DNA of 64,000 bases from Roseiarcus sp963806935 (GCA_963806935.1 CAWEAT010000031.1:7113-71112), one strand, 5' to 3'; shown: positions 18,753-28,556, numbered from the stretch's first letter. Program-made: numbers and translations. Notes: generated by a model from the letters alone, not told the origin.

Positions 18753-20531
18753 ATGACCGCCACGATCGGAACGCTTCTCGCCGCTCATGTCGCGGGCAAG
18801 CCGCTGACGGCGACGATCGAAGAAACCTACGATCGCATCGCCGCCCACGACGATCCGGCGCTTTTTGTCGCTGTCCGCCCGAAAGCAGAGGCTCTGGCGA
18901 TTGCAGCGCGCCTCGAGGCGTCGGGATCGGCGGGGAAACCCCTCTACGGCGCGCCATTCGTCGTCAAGGACAACATCGATGTCGCCGGCCTGCCGACGAC
19001 GGCGGCCTGTCCGGCATTCGCCTATCGCCCCGAGCGTTCGGCGTTCGTCGTCGAGCGGCTCGAGCGCGCCGGCGCAATCGTCATCGGCAAGACCAATCTC
19101 GATCAGTTCGCGACCGGGCTGGTCGGGATACGCTCGCCCTACGGCGTTCCGCGCAATGCGCTGCGCTCGGATCTCATTCCCGGCGGATCGAGCTCCGGCT
19201 CGGCGACCGCGGTCGGCGCGGGCCTCGTTCCGTTCTCGCTCGGCACCGACACGGCGGGATCGGGCCGCGTGCCGGCGGCGCTCAACGGCATTGTGGGCTT
19301 AAAGCCTTCGCTCGGGGCTCTGTCCGCCTCCGGCGTCGTCCCTGCCTGCCGCACGCTCGACACCGTCTCGATCTTCGCCCGCGACGTCGCCGACGCCTTC
19401 TTTGTCTATCGCGAGGCAATCGCGTTCGACGAGCGCGACGCTTACAGCCGCGCATTCCGCGAGCCGGCGCTTTCGGCGTTTCCGAGCGGGATCCGGCTTG
19501 GCGTTCCCCGCCTGGACCAGCTTCAGTTTTTCGACGACAAGGATGCGGCAACCGCCTTCTCGCAAGATGTTGCGCTCGCAAAATCGCTCGGCGCCCGTAT
19601 CGTCGAGTTCGATTTCGAACCTTTCGCCGAGGTCGCCCGCGCGCTCTATGACGGTCCGTGGGTCGCCGAGCGCTACGCGGCGGTGAAGACGCTGATCGAG
19701 AGCAATCCCGAGGCGTTCCATCCCGTCACCCGCGCGATCATCGAAAGCGCGCGGAAGTTCGACGCGGTCGCGGCCTTCGAGGCGTTCTATCGGCTCGCCG
19801 ACCGGAAGCGGCAAACAAGTCGGGCCTGGTCGGATTTCGACGTGATGCTCGTTCCAACGATGCCGCGTTTCTATACGGTCGCCGAAGTGGAGGCTGATCC
19901 GGTCCGGCTCAATTCCAGGCTTGGAACCTACACCAATTTCGTCAACCTGCTCGATCTGTGCGCAATTGCTGTTCCTGCCGGCGTTCGAGGCGACGGTCTG
20001 CCGTCGAGCGTGACCCTGATCGCGCCGTCGGGCGCGGACGGGCTTATCGCCGGTCTCGCCGCGGCGGTCCACGCGCGCTCAGGCGGGCCGGCCAAAGCTG
20101 CTGCTTCGGCTGGCCCGCGAGCGGGCGCTGGCGCGCAAGGGGAGCGGATCGAAATCGCGGTCCTGGGCGCGCATCTTACCGGGCTGCCGCTCAATCGCGA
20201 GCTCGTCGATCTCGGCGCGTCGTTTTCGCGCGAAGTCGAGACGACGCCCGACTATCGCCTGTTTGCGCTACCCGGTTCGGCTCCAGCCAAACCGGGACTG
20301 CTCAGGGTCGCCGACGGCGCAGGCTCAGCGATCAAGGCCGAGGTCTGGACGCTCGACCGCGCCGGCTTCGGCGACTTCGTGGCCCAAATCCCCGCGCCGC
20401 TCGGCATCGGGACGATCCGGCTCAATGACGGCGGGTCGGTGAAAGGATTTCTGGTCGAGGCCGAGGCGGTCAAAGCGGCGGAGGATGTTTCGCGCTTCGG
20501 CGGCTGGCGCGCCTATCTCGCCTCCCGCTGA
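18753..20531 (+). CDS. atzF: Allophanate hydrolase
   Basis: From ATG 18753 (GGAACGG upstream) the product is 592 residues, the usual length. Residues 1-450 are an amidase-signature domain: Lys in PFVVKDNIDVAGLP, the Ser pair in IPGGSSSGSATAVGAG, and SLGTDTAGSGRVPAALN. The last ~125 residues are the allophanate hydrolase C-terminal domain (VLGAHLTGLPLNREL, PDYRLFALPG, GFGDFVAQIPAPLGIGTI), which completes conversion to ammonia and CO2. It finishes the route from biuret or dicarboxyurea. An upstream in-frame ATG at 18711 would add 14 residues. Confidence 0.92.
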   Translation: MTATIGTLLAAHVAGKPLTATIEETYDRIAAHDDPALFVAVRPKAEALAIAARLEASGSAGKPLYGAPFVVKDNIDVAGLPTTAACPAFAYRPERSAFVVERLERAGAIVIGKTNLDQFATGLVGIRSPYGVPRNALRSDLIPGGSSSGSATAVGAGLVPFSLGTDTAGSGRVPAALNGIVGLKPSLGALSASGVVPACRTLDTVSIFARDVADAFFVYREAIAFDERDAYSRAFREPALSAFPSGIRLGVPRLDQLQFFDDKDAATAFSQDVALAKSLGARIVEFDFEPFAEVARALYDGPWVAERYAAVKTLIESNPEAFHPVTRAIIESARKFDAVAAFEAFYRLADRKRQTSRAWSDFDVMLVPTMPRFYTVAEVEADPVRLNSRLGTYTNFVNLLDLCAIAVPAGVRGDGLPSSVTLIAPSGADGLIAGLAAAVHARSGGPAKAAASAGPRAGAGAQGERIEIAVLGAHLTGLPLNRELVDLGASFSREVETTPDYRLFALPGSAPAKPGLLRVADGAGSAIKAEVWTLDRAGFGDFVAQIPAPLGIGTIRLNDGGSVKGFLVEAEAVKAAEDVSRFGGWRAYLASR

Positions 20532-20599
20532 CCATTGCAGGTGTGCGGCTGGCCGCGTCCGCGCCGTTTGTCGAACCGCGATTGCTCGGCGAGCGCGGG

Positions 20600-21414
20600 T
20601 TATGACTGCGCGAGCGGCCCGGGCTTCAGCCGCGCCAGATCGAACGCCAGCACATCCCGCAACAAGGCGAGAAACTCGTCCGCTGCATGCTCGGCGCAAG
20701 CTTCGCCCTTGGCCGCGGTGGCGTTCGCGGCGTCGCCTGCCGCGCCGAGCTCGTTGCAGGTCGCTCGACATCCAGCCGAAGCCGATCGGCTGGGTCACCC
20801 GAAGCTGGCGGAACTCCTGCTCGATCTCGATCGCCGCGCTGACAAAGTTCCGCGCTTCGCTCATCCGCACTGTCTTCGGCCTGAAAGCGAGCATGAGCGA
20901 GGTCTCGGCGTCGCCCGCATGGATGCCATGGGCGCGCTCGACCGCGGAAAACATGATCTGCCGGATAGCCCAGGCGATGCCAGCCCGCATGGACCGCGAG
21001 CATGCGATGGCGGACACGCAACTCTCGCACGACCGCGTCGATGACCGGAACGTTGCCGCCGTGCGAATTCATGAAGATGAGCTTGCGGCATCCGGCGCGG
21101 GCGACGCTGTCGCCGATTTCGGTCCAGGCGCGGGTGACCGTCTCCATCGAGAAGGTCAGCGTGCCGGGGTATTCGGTGTGCTCGTTCGACTTGCCGATCG
21201 CCTGGATCGGCAGGATCAACACCGGCATGTCGTCGGGAATGCGCTTGATTGCGGTTGCGAGGTAGCCCTCGTTGATGAACATGTCGACCCCGACCGGCAG
21301 GTGAGGCCCGTGCTGTTCAACAGCGGCCACCGGAAGGACCGCGACGACCTTTTCCATGTCGGCGGCGGCGAAGTCGCGCCAGCTCATTTCGGCCCAGAAC
21401 CTGGTTGGCAACAT
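20600..21414 (-). pseudogene. Creatininase family amidohydrolase, two frameshifts
   Basis: From ATG 21414 (GGAGAAG upstream) the frame shows the creatininase metal site: LPVAAVEQHGPHLPVGVD, EHTEYPGTLTF, and FMNSHGGN. An extra base in the A4 tract at 20948-20951 must be dropped to reach FSAVERAHGIHAGDAETSLM, and another near 20752-20755 to reach ELGAAGDAANATAAKGEA. The final frame ends at TAA 20600. The restored protein would be about 270 residues with all metal ligands. Members hydrolyse creatinine, or open cyclic amides and ureas. It is next to a RidA-like gene in the nitrogen locus. Confidence 0.85.
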
Positions 21415-21430
21415 CGGCTTCTCCAAAGCG

Positions 21431-21817
21431 TCAGCGCGAGCGCGCCGCGACAGCCTCGATCTCGATCTTGAATTCGGGGCGGGCGAAACCCTGAACGACG
21501 ATCAAGGTGGACGCGGGGGGCGGATTGCTCACAAATTCGTCACGCACCTTCATGTAGCCGCCCAAATAATCAGCTGACGCGACATAGGCATTGAGGCGGA
21601 CGAGGTCGCCGAGCGACATCGAGGCTTCGGCGAGGACCGCGACGATGGCCCGAAAGCAAAGCCTCGCCTGACTCTCGACGTCCTCAGGGACAACGCCGTC
21701 GTGGCCAATCCCCAATTGGCCGGAACAGAAGACAAGGCGCGCGCCGGCCTCGACTTCAACCCCATGGGCGTAGTTTGCGAACGGAGGATGGATCGCTTTC
21801 GGGTTCAATCTGCGCAT
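21431..21817 (-). CDS. RidA family protein (YjgF/UK114)
   Basis: A 128-residue protein with the RidA core: VEVEAGARLVFCSGQLGI, DVESQARLCFRAIVAVLAEA, LVRLNAYVASADY and a C-terminal ASTLIVVQGFARPEFKIEIE. The arginine in the last motif positions substrate carboxylates in this family. RidA proteins hydrolyse reactive enamines/imines, and relatives in pyrimidine catabolism process aminoacrylates. It starts a two-gene minus-strand unit with the creatininase gene (17 bases apart), consistent with ring-opened nitrogen compounds. Confidence 0.88.
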   Translation of the reverse strand: MRRLNPKAIHPPFANYAHGVEVEAGARLVFCSGQLGIGHDGVVPEDVESQARLCFRAIVAVLAEASMSLGDLVRLNAYVASADYLGGYMKVRDEFVSNPPPASTLIVVQGFARPEFKIEIEAVAARSR

Positions 21818-21948
21818 CTGGCGAAAGGTCTCCGGAGGGGCGCGAGGCGCCCTTGTCTTGCCCCCAGGTCGGCATCATCATGGCGCCCGCGTTGCAAGGA
21901 TCGATTGCTGGAAATGTCGATTAAGGCAACTTGAGACGGGAGTGAACC

Positions 21949-22947
21949 ATGAAATTCCTTGGCGCCGGCCTGTTGGTTGGACTTTCCCTGCTCGCTTCGC
22001 CCGCCCTCGCCGCCGACAAGGTCTCGTTCGGGACCAACTGGCTGGCCGAGGCCGAGCATGGCGGATATTACCAGGCGGTCGCCGACGGCACCTACGCCAA
22101 GCACGGCCTCGACGTCACGATCGTCCAGGGCGGCCCGCAGGCCAACAACGAGCTTCTCCTCGCGGCCGGAAGGCTCGACTTCTACATGGGCGGCAATCTT
22201 CTGCTCGCCTTCGACGCGGTCGCCCGTGGCGTGCCGATCATCGTCGTCGCCGCCGATTTCCAGAAAGACCCACAGATCGTGATGTCGCATCCGGGCGTCG
22301 GCCTCGACAAGTGGGCCGACCTGCCGAATGCATCGCCCGCCTTCATCGGCAAGGAAGGTCTGGCGTCGTTCTACCAGTGGATGCGCTCGGCTTATGGCTT
22401 CAAGGAAGAGAACGTCAGGCCTTATACGTTCAATCCCGGGCCGTTCATCGCCGACACGCATTCGATCCAGCAGGGCTACGTCACCTCGGAGCCGTTCGCA
22501 GTCGAACGCGAGGGCCATTTCAAGCCGAACATCTTCCTGTTCGCCGATTACGGCTATGGCACCTATGCGACGACCATCGAGACCCGCGCCGACCTGGTCG
22601 CGAACAAGCCGGACGTCGTGCAGCGGTTCGTCGACGCCTCGGCGATCGGCTGGTACAACTATCTCTACGGCGACAATACGAAAGCCAATGCGCTGATCAA
22701 GAAGGACAATCCGGACATGACGGATGAGCAGATCGCGTTCTCGATCGGCAAGATCAAGGAATATGGATTGGCCGATTCCGGCGACACGCTGAAGCTCGGC
22801 ATCGGCGCCATGACCGACGAGCGGGTCAAGGGCTTCTTCGATTCGATGGTCAAGGCCGGCGTGGTCAAGCCGGATGTCGATTACAAAAAGGCCTATACGC
22901 TCCAGTTCGTCGACAAAGGCGTCGGCCTCGACCTCAGGCCGAAGTGA
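21949..22947 (+). CDS. NMT1/THI5-like ABC substrate-binding protein
   Basis: The 332-residue product has a Sec signal (KFLGAGLLVGLSLLASPALA, cut before ADK). The mature part has the NMT1/SsuA fold: VSFGTNWLAEAEHGGYYQAV, QGGPQANNELLLAAGRLDFYMG, and LADYGYGTYATTIETRADLV with an F in place of L. These proteins bind pyrimidine precursors, riboflavin, sulfonates and similar small molecules. No matching permease or ATPase follows, so it is an orphan in this window. Its neighbour, a cytosine-deaminase-like enzyme, suggests a pyrimidine-like ligand. Confidence 0.88.
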   Translation: MKFLGAGLLVGLSLLASPALAADKVSFGTNWLAEAEHGGYYQAVADGTYAKHGLDVTIVQGGPQANNELLLAAGRLDFYMGGNLLLAFDAVARGVPIIVVAADFQKDPQIVMSHPGVGLDKWADLPNASPAFIGKEGLASFYQWMRSAYGFKEENVRPYTFNPGPFIADTHSIQQGYVTSEPFAVEREGHFKPNIFLFADYGYGTYATTIETRADLVANKPDVVQRFVDASAIGWYNYLYGDNTKANALIKKDNPDMTDEQIAFSIGKIKEYGLADSGDTLKLGIGAMTDERVKGFFDSMVKAGVVKPDVDYKKAYTLQFVDKGVGLDLRPK

Positions 22948-23030
22948 GGGTAGGGAAAGCCCTTCTTATGGGCGCCGGCGTGAGTGGCTCGCCGGGGTCG
23001 TCCTGCGCCTGACTGGAAACCCGATCGACC

Positions 23031-24353
23031 ATGACCGCCCCGTTCGCCGTCCCGAGCGCCAAGCGCTACGTGCTGAGGCAGGCGCGCGTGCTCGGACGAT
23101 CGCTCCTGAAGCCCGAAGGGCCGCTCGACTTTGACGGCTTTGCGACCGTCGACATACTCGTCGACGATGGCGCCATCGCAAAGATCGCGCCGGCTGGCGC
23201 GGCGGATTTCGGCGACGCGCCTCAGCTCTCCTTGTCCGGGCGGATCGTGCTGCCGCTATTCGTCGACGCCCACACCCATATCGACAAGGGCCATATTTGG
23301 CGGCGGAAGCGCAATCCGGTCGGGGATTTCCCGAGTGCGCTCGCCGCAGCGATCGAAGACCGATCCGCCAACTGGACCGCCGGCGACGTCGCCGCCCGGA
23401 TGGAGTTCAGCCTGCGCTCGGCCTACGCCTATGGCACGACGGCGATCCGCACCCACATCGACAGCGTTGGCGCGCAGACGCGGATCAGCTGGCCGGTTTT
23501 CGCCGCGGCGCGCGAGCGCTGGCGGGACAGGATCACGCTCCAGGCGGCGCCGATCTTCAGCGTGGATTTTGCCCGCGACCACGCGCATATGGCCAACATC
23601 GAGGCGATGCTCGACGCGCACGGAACCGGAATCCTCGGCGCGGTGACCTACATGGTCCCCCACCTGCGCGAGGGCCTCGTGACGCTGTTCGAGCTCGCCG
23701 AGCGCAAGGGCTGGGAGCTCGACTTCCATGTCGACGAAAGCGCCGATCCGGCGGCGCGCTCGCTCAAGATCGTCGCGGAGATGGCGATCGAGCGCCGCTT
23801 TCCCCGCCGCATCCTGGTCGGCCATTGCTGCTCGCTCGTGCTGCAGGAGGACGACGAACGGAAAAAGACGATCGACGCCGTCGCGCGCGCGGGGATCAGC
23901 GTCGTCTCCTTGCCGATGTGCAATCTTTTCCTCCAGGATCGCCATCCCGGCCGCACCCCGCGCTGGCGCGGCGTCACCGCGCTGCACGAACTCAAGGCCG
24001 CCGGCGTCAGCGTTATGATCGCCAGCGACAACACCCGCGATCCGTTCTACCCCTACGGCGATCTCGACATGATGGAGACCTGGCGTGAAGGCGTGCGGAT
24101 CCTGCATCTCGATTATCCGTTCGCCGACTGGGCGCCGGCGGTCGCGGCCGCGCCGGCGCGGGCGATGGGGCTCGACCTCGGCGTTCTCCGCGCGGGCGGC
24201 CGCGCCGACATGATCCTCACCCGAGCGCGCGACTTTCCGGAGCTTCTCGCCCGTCCGCAGTCGGATCGCATCGTGATCAGGAGCGGCGAGCCCTCGACCG
24301 CGGAGCCTCCCGACTACGCCGAGCTCGATGGCCTCAAGGGCCTCGCGCCATGA
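23031..24353 (+). CDS. Cytosine deaminase-like amidohydrolase
   Basis: A 440-residue metal hydrolase of the CodA branch. It shows LPLFVDAHTHIDKGH (two metal histidines), TTAIRTHIDSVG, WELDFHVDESADP, LVGHCCSL and IASDNTRDPFYPYGDLDMM, matching the cytosine/isoguanine deaminase pattern including the catalytic Asp. It probably deaminates a cytosine-like or triazine-like ring, or opens it. The stop overlaps the next gene's ATG, so it is co-translated with the FAD oxidase. The true substrate is not evident. Confidence 0.87.
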   Translation: MTAPFAVPSAKRYVLRQARVLGRSLLKPEGPLDFDGFATVDILVDDGAIAKIAPAGAADFGDAPQLSLSGRIVLPLFVDAHTHIDKGHIWRRKRNPVGDFPSALAAAIEDRSANWTAGDVAARMEFSLRSAYAYGTTAIRTHIDSVGAQTRISWPVFAAARERWRDRITLQAAPIFSVDFARDHAHMANIEAMLDAHGTGILGAVTYMVPHLREGLVTLFELAERKGWELDFHVDESADPAARSLKIVAEMAIERRFPRRILVGHCCSLVLQEDDERKKTIDAVARAGISVVSLPMCNLFLQDRHPGRTPRWRGVTALHELKAAGVSVMIASDNTRDPFYPYGDLDMMETWREGVRILHLDYPFADWAPAVAAAPARAMGLDLGVLRAGGRADMILTRARDFPELLARPQSDRIVIRSGEPSTAEPPDYAELDGLKGLAP

Positions 24354-25780
24354 ATCGCGGCTACGACATCGCCGCCTTTCGCGATCTCGTCGGCCCGATC
24401 AAGTGGGAGGACAATCCCGTTCTGGTCAGACAGAAGAGCCGCGACTTCTACTGGTATTCGCCGGTGCTGAAGCGCGAGCTCGAGGCGGTGACCGCCGACG
24501 TCGTCGTGACGCCTTCGACCGAAACGGAAGTGCGCGCCGTCCTCGCCGCCGCCCACCGGCTCGAGATCCCGGTCACCCCGCGCGGCGCCGGCACCGGCAA
24601 CTATGGCCAGGCGATGCCGCTGACCGGCGGAGTGCTCCTGAACCTGGCCGAGATGAACAGGGTCAAGTCGATCGAGCGCGGCCGCGTCGTCTGCGAGCCT
24701 GGCGCGATCCTCATCGACATCGACAAGGCGACGGCGCCATCCGGGCAGGAACTGCGCATGTTTCCATCGACCCGCGGCACGGCCTCGATCGGAGGCTTCG
24801 TCGCCGGCGGCTCCGGCGGGGTCGGTTCGATCACCTGGGGGGGATTGCGCGATCTGGGCAACGTTCTGAGGCTCAAGGTGCTTACCCTCGAAGCCGAGCC
24901 GCGCGCGCTCGAGCTCACGGGATCGGATCTGCACAAGGCGGTGCACGCCTATGGCACCAACGGCGTCATCGTCGAGGTCGAGGCGCCGCTCGCCCCGCAC
25001 TACGACTGGACCGACGTCATTGTCGGTTTCGACAGTTTCGACGCCGCAGCCGCTTATGCGCTCGCGCTCGGCGAGCAGGACGGGATCCTGAAGAAGCTCA
25101 TCACCGTCGTCGCCGCGCCGGCGCCGCACGCCTATTTCCTGCGCCATCGCGCGTTCATTCCCGAAGGCGCGAGCGTCGTCATCCTGATGATCGCGCCCCA
25201 CGCGCTCGACGCCTTCCGCGCCTTCACCCGGCCGTTCCGGGAGGCGCGAATTCTGCTCGACTCGACCGAAGCGAAGCCCGAAACGCTCGCCGGCCTGCCC
25301 CCCAATTACGAGTTGACCTGGAACCATACGACGCTGCGCGCGCTGCGCGTCGATCCCAAAATCACCTATCTCCAGGCCCGCTACCCGACCGACGGCGGCC
25401 TCGAGGCCGTCAAGGCTATCCATGACCATTTCGGCGACGAGGTGATGGGCCATCTCGAGGTGATCCGCTTCAACGGCCGGATCGCTTTCGCCGGGTTGCC
25501 GCTCGTGCGGTTCACCACCGAATCGCGACTTGACGAGATCATCGCCGAGCACGAAGCGATGGGCGCCATGATCTTCAATCCCCACCGCTACACCCTCGAG
25601 GAGGGCGGCATGAAGCAGACCGACGCGATCCAGCTCGCGTTCAAGCGCGAGAACGATCCCAGGGGCCTGCTCAATCCCGGCAAGATGATCGCCTGGGAGA
25701 ATCCCGACTTCGATTTCGCCGCCGGCAAGAACTTCCTCTTTCCCGGCCTCGAGGCCCGGGCGCGCGCGGCGCAGGGCTGA
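24350..25780 (+). CDS. FAD-linked oxidase (GlcD/FAD_binding_4 family)
   Basis: The 476-residue protein has a p-cresol-methylhydroxylase-type FAD domain: VVTPSTETEVRAVLAAAHR, PVTPRGAGTGNYGQAMPLTGG (with pyrophosphate-binding Gly-rich turn) and FPSTRGTASIGGFVAGGSGG. The C-terminal FAD-linked oxidase cap ends RGLLNPGKMI. Such enzymes oxidise 2-hydroxy acids or related substrates. It overlaps the deaminase-like gene by 4 bases and is 6 bases from the quinone-reductase gene, so the three form one operon of unknown pathway. Confidence 0.87.
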   Translation: MNRGYDIAAFRDLVGPIKWEDNPVLVRQKSRDFYWYSPVLKRELEAVTADVVVTPSTETEVRAVLAAAHRLEIPVTPRGAGTGNYGQAMPLTGGVLLNLAEMNRVKSIERGRVVCEPGAILIDIDKATAPSGQELRMFPSTRGTASIGGFVAGGSGGVGSITWGGLRDLGNVLRLKVLTLEAEPRALELTGSDLHKAVHAYGTNGVIVEVEAPLAPHYDWTDVIVGFDSFDAAAAYALALGEQDGILKKLITVVAAPAPHAYFLRHRAFIPEGASVVILMIAPHALDAFRAFTRPFREARILLDSTEAKPETLAGLPPNYELTWNHTTLRALRVDPKITYLQARYPTDGGLEAVKAIHDHFGDEVMGHLEVIRFNGRIAFAGLPLVRFTTESRLDEIIAEHEAMGAMIFNPHRYTLEEGGMKQTDAIQLAFKRENDPRGLLNPGKMIAWENPDFDFAAGKNFLFPGLEARARAAQG

Positions 25781-25786
25781 CCCGCC

Positions 25787-26371
25787 TTGCGCATTCTGGT
25801 GCTGTTCGCCCACCCGGTCGAGACCAGCTTCGGCGCCGCGGCCCACGCGAAGCTGGTCGAGGTCCTGCGCGCCAAGGGGCACAAGGTCGACGATTGCGAT
25901 CTCAACGCCGAGGGCTTCGACCCGGTGATGTCGCGTCAGGACCGGATCGATTATCACAATGTCGCGGTCAATCGGCGCCTCGTCGCCCCCTACGTCGACC
26001 GGCTGCTCGCGGCCGAGGCGATGGTGTTCTCGTTCCCGGTCTGGAACATGGGCTTTCCCGCGATCCTCAAGGGATTCGTCGACAAGGTCTTCCTGCCCGG
26101 GGTCAGCTTCACGCTAGGCGAGGACGGCTCCTACAATCCCTGCCTTCACAACATCAAGCGCCTCGGGGTCGTGTGCACCTATGGCGGCTCGCGGCTGCTG
26201 ACCTTTTTCATGGGCGATCCGCCGCGGCGCTTCATGACCCGCTCGATGCGCCGCAATTGCGCGCCCGGCGCACGGTGCGACTATGTCGCCCAATACGACA
26301 TGGACCACACGACGCCGGAGCGGCGCGCCGCGTTTCTCAAGAAGGTCGAGGCGAAGTTCTCGGCCTGGTGA
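25787..26371 (+). CDS. Flavodoxin-fold NAD(P)H:quinone oxidoreductase
   Basis: A 194-residue protein starting at TTG 25787, six bases after the FAD oxidase gene. It begins RILVLFAHPVETSFGAA (FMN phosphate loop) and has VFSFPVWNMGFPAILKGFVD, FLPGVSF and VCTYGGSR, as in NQO1/KefF/MdaB flavoproteins. It may recycle electrons for, or detoxify quinone products of, the upstream oxidase. TTG is the only start that keeps the first beta strand. Confidence 0.85.
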   Translation: MRILVLFAHPVETSFGAAAHAKLVEVLRAKGHKVDDCDLNAEGFDPVMSRQDRIDYHNVAVNRRLVAPYVDRLLAAEAMVFSFPVWNMGFPAILKGFVDKVFLPGVSFTLGEDGSYNPCLHNIKRLGVVCTYGGSRLLTFFMGDPPRRFMTRSMRRNCAPGARCDYVAQYDMDHTTPERRAAFLKKVEAKFSAW

Positions 26372-26379
26372 AGGGCGCG

Positions 26380-27273
26380 TTAAAACTCCTCGCCCTCGAT
26401 GACCCGGCGATGCTTGATCAGTTCGGCCGCGGCGAAATCCATGAACGCCCGCACCCGCGCCGCCCGGCGCAGATCGGCGTGGGTCAGCGTCCACAGTCCG
26501 GCGTCAAGCTCCGGCAGCAGATAACCGACCCGGACCAGGTCCGGGCTTGAATCGCCGAGATAACACGGCAGCAGCGCCGCGCCGACCCCCTGACGCGCCA
26601 GCTCGAGCATGCAGTGGGCCGAGTTCGCCTTGGCGGCGATTCGCCCCGGATCGACATTGGCCTCGATCCACCGCCGCCCCGACGCGGGCCCGAGCGCGTC
26701 GCCATAACCGATGAACGCCACCGGTTCGGGCGTCTCGGCGTCGGCGTCCGCCGCGTCCCAACGGCGATAGACGCACCATCTGGCGGTGCATATTCTCCTG
26801 CCGACCAGGGTTTCGGGGGGATCATTGGTCAGCCGGACGGCAACGTCGGCGCCGCGCCGGGAGAGGTCAAGCGTGTCGTTGGACAGAATCAATTCGACGA
26901 TCACGCCCGGATTCGAAGCCTGAAACCCGGCGACGATCGGCGGCATGAAATGCAGGCCGACGCCGATCGGAACGGTGACGGAAAGCTCGCCCGTGAGCTT
27001 GACGTCGCGCCCGGCGACCCGGCGCTCGAACTCGACGATCGACGCCGCCATCGTCGCCGCCAGCGCGATCATGTCCTCGCCGGCGGAGGTCGGCTCGTAT
27101 CCGGCGCGGGAACGGTCGAAGAGGCGCGCGCCGACCGCGGCCTCGACCGCCGCCAGCCGCCGATAGACCGTCGATTGGTTGACGCCGAGCCGTTCGGCCG
27201 CGCCGACCAGCGACCGCGCGTCGGCGATCGACTTGACGAGGCGAAACTCGTCCCAGCTCAAATCCGGGTTCAT
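26380..27273 (-). CDS. LysR-family transcriptional regulator
   Basis: The 297-residue product starts at ATG 27273 with MNPDLSWDEFRLV. It has a LysR helix-turn-helix: AERLGVNQSTVYRRLAAVE, then GARLFDRSRAGYEPT. The ligand-binding domain follows from about residue 90 (LTGELSVTVPIGVG, DVAVRLTNDPPETLVGRR). It is convergent with the deaminase/oxidase operon, ending 9 bases from it, and may control that operon or an unlinked gene. The effector is unknown. Confidence 0.9.
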   Translation of the reverse strand: MNPDLSWDEFRLVKSIADARSLVGAAERLGVNQSTVYRRLAAVEAAVGARLFDRSRAGYEPTSAGEDMIALAATMAASIVEFERRVAGRDVKLTGELSVTVPIGVGLHFMPPIVAGFQASNPGVIVELILSNDTLDLSRRGADVAVRLTNDPPETLVGRRICTARWCVYRRWDAADADAETPEPVAFIGYGDALGPASGRRWIEANVDPGRIAAKANSAHCMLELARQGVGAALLPCYLGDSSPDLVRVGYLLPELDAGLWTLTHADLRRAARVRAFMDFAAAELIKHRRVIEGEEF

Positions 27274-27389
27274 CCGGCCCGCATATTCCCCGCGGAGCGC
27301 CATCCGGCGCAAGACTCAACCGCCCGCGTGTGTTCTACCACTCCACATCGGAGAAAAACAATGTTCGCATTCGCTCTGCTGCCCGGGCG

Positions 27390-28389
27390 TCATCCTGTGC
27401 GCGGCGCGGCCGCCCGCCGGAGCCGGTCGTTGATCGCCGCCCCGAGCCCATGCTCGGGGATCGGCGCGACCGCGATCCGCGCCGCGCCGGCCGCGTCGAG
27501 CGCCCGCAAATAGGAGAAGAGATGCGACGCCGCCTCGGCGAGGTCGCGTCCAGGCGAAAGATCGAGCCGCGCGCCGGCCGCGCTTGGCGCCAGTATGCCG
27601 CCGAAATCGAGCGCGGCCTCATCCGCTCGGGCCTCGACGGCGCCGAGGCGAAGTTCGGCGTTCGGCGCATAATGCGACGCCAGTTGCCCGGGCGCGGTCG
27701 GCGCCGCCATTGACCCGCCGGACGTCTCGATCGGCGAGCCGAGGGCGGATTCGAGCGCCTCGCGCGCAATCGCTCCCGGGCGGAGCAAGGCAATCCGGCC
27801 GGCGACGACCGCGACGATCGTCGATTCGAGGCCATAGCGGCACGGGCCGCCATCGAGGATCCAGTCGACCCTGCCGTCGAGATCGGCGAGGACATGAGCG
27901 GCGGTGGTCGGACTCACCCGGCCCGACCGATTGGCGGACGGGGCGGCAAGCGGAACGCCTGCCGCTTCGATCAGCGCGCGCGCCGTTTCATCCGCCGGCG
28001 AACGCAGCGCGACAGTGTCGAGACCGGCGCGCGCAAGCAGGCTGATCCGGCAGACCGGCGCCGCGGGCAGGACCAGAGTGAGCGGCCCCGGCCAGAAGGC
28101 GCGGGCCAGTCTTTCGGCCTCGGGGCTGAAGACCGCGTGCTCGCGCGCCGCCTCGAGGTCGAGAACATGGGCGATGAGCGGGTTGATCGCCGGCCGTTCC
28201 TTGGCGGCATAGATTGCCGCGACGGCTTGATCCGAGGTGGCGTCGGCGGCAAGACCGTAAACCGTCTCGGTCGGCATGGCGACGAGGCCGCCCGCGCGCA
28301 AGGCCGCCGCCGCGTCGGCGATCGAGCCGGGACTGGCGGCCGCGATGCGGGTTGGTTTGCGAGTTGGCGGTGTCAGTGCAGAACCCCAT
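27390..28389 (-). CDS. sua5: Threonylcarbamoyl-AMP synthase (Sua5/TsaC type), start region likely has an extra base
   Basis: Residues after RKPTRIAAA show the YrdC domain: AAALRAGGLVAMPTETVYGL, KERPAINPLIAHV, FWPGPLTLVLP, RSPAD, APSANRSGRVSPTTA. A C-terminal Sua5 domain (GQLASHYAPNAELRLG) follows, ~325 residues in all. The enzyme makes threonylcarbamoyl-AMP for tRNA t6A37. No ATG is in frame at the N-terminus. ATG 28389 is followed by a G run (28384-28387 on the plus strand as C4); with one G fewer it reads MGSALTPPTRKP in frame. Otherwise a CTG at 28376 would have to serve. Confidence 0.88.
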
Positions 28390-28556
28390 CGCCTTGTAGG
28401 TCCGGCTCGTTGAGCCGGTCGGCGAGGCCAGCGGCCTCGCCCTACAGCTTCCGCGCGTTGCGCGCCAACCTGACTGTACATAAGCTGATTTTCGCCCGCC
28501 GCAGCAAATCGGGGGGGCCGATCGCCGGGGAGGCCGGCGGCGAGGAGATGCGAGAG

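Noticed and set aside
27894..28556. Upstream extension of the acyl-CoA dehydrogenase frame
   Set aside because: It overlaps the sua5 gene on the other strand and shows no conserved sequence before MSYRSP.
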